In this document: positions 40,057 to 42,001 of the stretch, one piece after another
How the letters are laid out: every line of letters starts with the position of its first letter
Position numbering within the stretch: position 1 is the stretch's first letter
Source of the DNA: Perkinsus marinus ATCC 50983
Lineage: Eukaryota > Perkinsozoa > Perkinsida > Perkinsidae
Reading direction: 5' to 3'
Assembly: GCF_000006405.1 (NCBI RefSeq)
Contig: NW_003208364.1
Location: forward strand, 187,534 to 229,534
Length of the DNA stretch: 42,001 nucleotides
Made by a program: the position numbers and the translations under genes
The notes under the pieces: model-generated
What the model was told of the DNA's origin: nothing
Database searches by the model: none
The model's input: only the letters and a program-made list of their open reading frames with translations

Positions 40057-41802
40057 ATGTTCCGCCGTGTAGTATGGCAGACCTGCCGGGCGCAATCAGG
40101 CCAACTTAGCCATCATGCAGTGGCCGCTGGTTATGCAGGAGGCGTTGCGTCCAGTGCCACTACCCATTTGGCCTCCCATGAACTCCGAGGCTCAGAAGCT
40201 GTATCCAACTACCATGACGATGACACTATGAAACAGCTGTGGAAGGATGCAAAGTTGAATCCTAGATCGGAGGATTCCTGGTTGAAACTCCTGGAGGCGC
40301 TGATAGTTAGGGACGAGGTAATAATATCGGGAACTGCAGGACGCGACGGAGCTGCAGTTAGTCGACTGTATCTGGTCGTTGTTATCAAGGAGTCACTCGT
40401 ATTTCAGAAAATGAACAAGTTGCCGTTGGAGATATTACCAACACTAGCGCAGCCTCTAGCAATGGAACGGCTCCTCGTATCTCTAGGTAGAGTTTTGGTA
40501 CCGCAAGAGGGAGCTGAGCTACTTCGGAGAATGCCTCACCTCATTACCCAACAACAGTGGTCTGGCGACTTTGAGGTCGGTATGGTTTGTAGGGGTCTCT
40601 CTAGATTATTCCAAAACCAAGTTGGCTATCAAATGGACTCGACTGTGCTTGATAGTATGCATCATGACATATGTCGAGCCCTCTTCGCTGACGACGTGCG
40701 CCTGATACTTAAGAAGCCTAATGTCGCTCTCGAGGCCGTCAACTTTCTCTTGGTGCGGCTAAACAGTCTGGAGGAAGATGACGTAGAGAAAATGGTGCTA
40801 CCGTTATTGGCCATAGTGCACAAGACATGTAGAGAGGGTGGATTCAGCGCCAAGATGCAGACCTCGTTATTACCAGTCGTGGCGGTGCGTGCTAGTATTA
40901 AGTGTGGTTCAACATTCCAATTGGTTAATGAGATCTCGGAGATGGCCTTGGAGGCTGTCGATGCTTTTGGGAAGAAAAGGCGGATAATTGGAAGCACTTC
41001 CAAGGTCACCGAACGAGTTGCAGCGGTTGAGGCCATCCTATGTATTATACATTTGAATCCTTCCCAACTAAACTGCAACATGGTGATGAAGTTACAGGAG
41101 ACAGCATTGACCGGTATGGATCTGTCTGCATGGGCAAATGCTGTGTATAATACTCTGGATAGTGGAGCTCTCGATCGAGGTCAATCTCTACTCAAATACG
41201 TAACGCTCTCTACAATACATCCGCGGTTCCCAACACGATTACCACACGATCCTGATGAAGCTGAGGAATGCCTACTCTTACTTCTGAAAAGTGCGAAGAA
41301 GTCAAGGTTTTCGCCACTACCTTTTCTGCGGTGGGCGTTGAAGAATTCGGGGGGTAGCCGTGCTGCTAAGGAGGAGATTCTTCGGATGTTGCCTGAGTGG
41401 GCTAGTGAGAGAGCATCTCTGAATAATGAGCTGCATCCGGGAGCAAATACCTTGGGAGTGGAGGACGCAGGTCTTGCTGTCGATTACCTTACCATTAGGG
41501 GTTGTCCAGCTGGCCTCGAGGGAATATATAAACGAATGGGTACTCACAATGGTAAGAACTACTATATCAGGACTGAGCCTCGTAAGGAGGGGCCCATGTC
41601 CTTGTATTTCACAGGGAAAGTCTGGCAGCTGGGCGCCAGTATGCATATCCCAGGTGTACGTTCTGCATATCATTGCATGTCTAATGGTGATGGTCCACCT
41701 ATTGGGATCGAGGGATGGATAGCATATAATGCTTCAACTGGAGGCTGGCATCCCATGCACGGTTTTGTGGCTCTCCCTGGTGTAGACAGGTACTCAGGCT
41801 AG
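40057..41802 (+). CDS. Probable mitochondrial helical-repeat protein with C-terminal NGK/W domain
   Basis: 581 aa, no intron. MFRRVVWQTCRAQSGQLSHH is Arg-rich without acids, typical of a mitochondrial presequence. Residues ~70-480 are leucine-rich helices without an exact repeat unit, reminiscent of the helical-repeat organelle RNA-binding proteins of alveolates (inference only). A distinct C-terminal module begins near YLTIRGCPAGLEGIYKRMGT, then HNGKNYYIRTE, SLYFTGKVWQLG, AYHC, and GIEGWIAYNASTGGWHPMHG. This is a Tyr/Trp-rich pattern of short repeats with an Asn-Gly core that I do not assign to a named family. Stop TAG 41800-41802. Start chosen as the first ATG and because the presequence begins there. 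Confidence 0.6.
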   Translation: MFRRVVWQTCRAQSGQLSHHAVAAGYAGGVASSATTHLASHELRGSEAVSNYHDDDTMKQLWKDAKLNPRSEDSWLKLLEALIVRDEVIISGTAGRDGAAVSRLYLVVVIKESLVFQKMNKLPLEILPTLAQPLAMERLLVSLGRVLVPQEGAELLRRMPHLITQQQWSGDFEVGMVCRGLSRLFQNQVGYQMDSTVLDSMHHDICRALFADDVRLILKKPNVALEAVNFLLVRLNSLEEDDVEKMVLPLLAIVHKTCREGGFSAKMQTSLLPVVAVRASIKCGSTFQLVNEISEMALEAVDAFGKKRRIIGSTSKVTERVAAVEAILCIIHLNPSQLNCNMVMKLQETALTGMDLSAWANAVYNTLDSGALDRGQSLLKYVTLSTIHPRFPTRLPHDPDEAEECLLLLLKSAKKSRFSPLPFLRWALKNSGGSRAAKEEILRMLPEWASERASLNNELHPGANTLGVEDAGLAVDYLTIRGCPAGLEGIYKRMGTHNGKNYYIRTEPRKEGPMSLYFTGKVWQLGASMHIPGVRSAYHCMSNGDGPPIGIEGWIAYNASTGGWHPMHGFVALPGVDRYSG

Positions 41803-42001
41803 ATCCTTGCATGGAAACAAGACACAGTACCACTTGATCTTGCTATGCTATCATTGTTACATGCACTGTCTGGCCCATGGGTGGTGCCACTAATGTTTTT
41901 GGTGACACGTTTGCGTTTCTAGAGCCAATTTATTGTTCAAGTTTGATACTAGTACGATGCGAACGAATCACGTCAGATCAGGAGAGTGTTGGGCCACATT
42001 T
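41803..42001. other. 3' flank, no feature
   Basis: 199 bp after the last stop codon to the window end. Nothing recognisable. Confidence 0.5.

Overview
The window looks like compact nuclear DNA of a unicellular eukaryote, most likely an alveolate close to Perkinsus. That placement is inference from gene style and content, not from a marker gene. Protein genes lie on both strands, intergenic gaps are short, and most genes are cut by GT-AG introns of about 28-115 nt, many near 45-55 nt. Stop codons are standard. A run of exactly 100 N (18770-18869) marks a scaffold gap inside one gene.

Layout. 1-263: 3' end of an unidentified plus-strand gene. 851-5592: exportin-2 (CSE1/XPO2), many introns. 5745-6962: single-pass membrane protein with a LEA2-like lumenal domain, followed by a LEA2-like remnant. 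7521-7919: small Ser/Thr-rich protein. 8349-9730 (minus): NSUN5-type RNA m5C methyltransferase. 9823-14250: a MULE DNA transposon with an intact transposase fused to a Ulp1-like protease, inserted just upstream of the NSUN5 start codon. 15179-16801: SPRY-like plus P-loop protein. 18021-19616: amino-acid permease. 19951-20748 (minus) and 20854-22098 (plus): divergent pair sharing a roughly 105-bp leader. 22282-23305: small, partly resolved genes. 23475-26585: spliceosomal HAT-repeat protein Clf1/Crooked neck. 27629-27902 (plus) and 27979-28672 (minus): convergent small spliced genes. 28870-29346 and 29472-33398 (minus): C2-like protein and a large ankyrin-repeat protein. 34144-36361 and 36448-37620 (minus): F-BAR-like protein and a coiled-coil protein. 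37662-39277: a 1.6-kb element with 22-bp terminal inverted repeats, GATTC-rich arms and two tandem tRNA-like units, ending 42 bp upstream of the coiled-coil gene. 40057-41802: probable mitochondrial protein.

The host genes are mostly housekeeping (nuclear transport, rRNA methylation, splicing, amino-acid transport, membrane curvature). They show no operon-like pathway clustering. The distinctive content is the two DNA elements, each sitting directly in front of a minus-strand gene, and a set of near-perfect short-loop hairpins in the gaps. I saw no retroviral or other capsid-bearing element, no CRISPR array and no rRNA gene.
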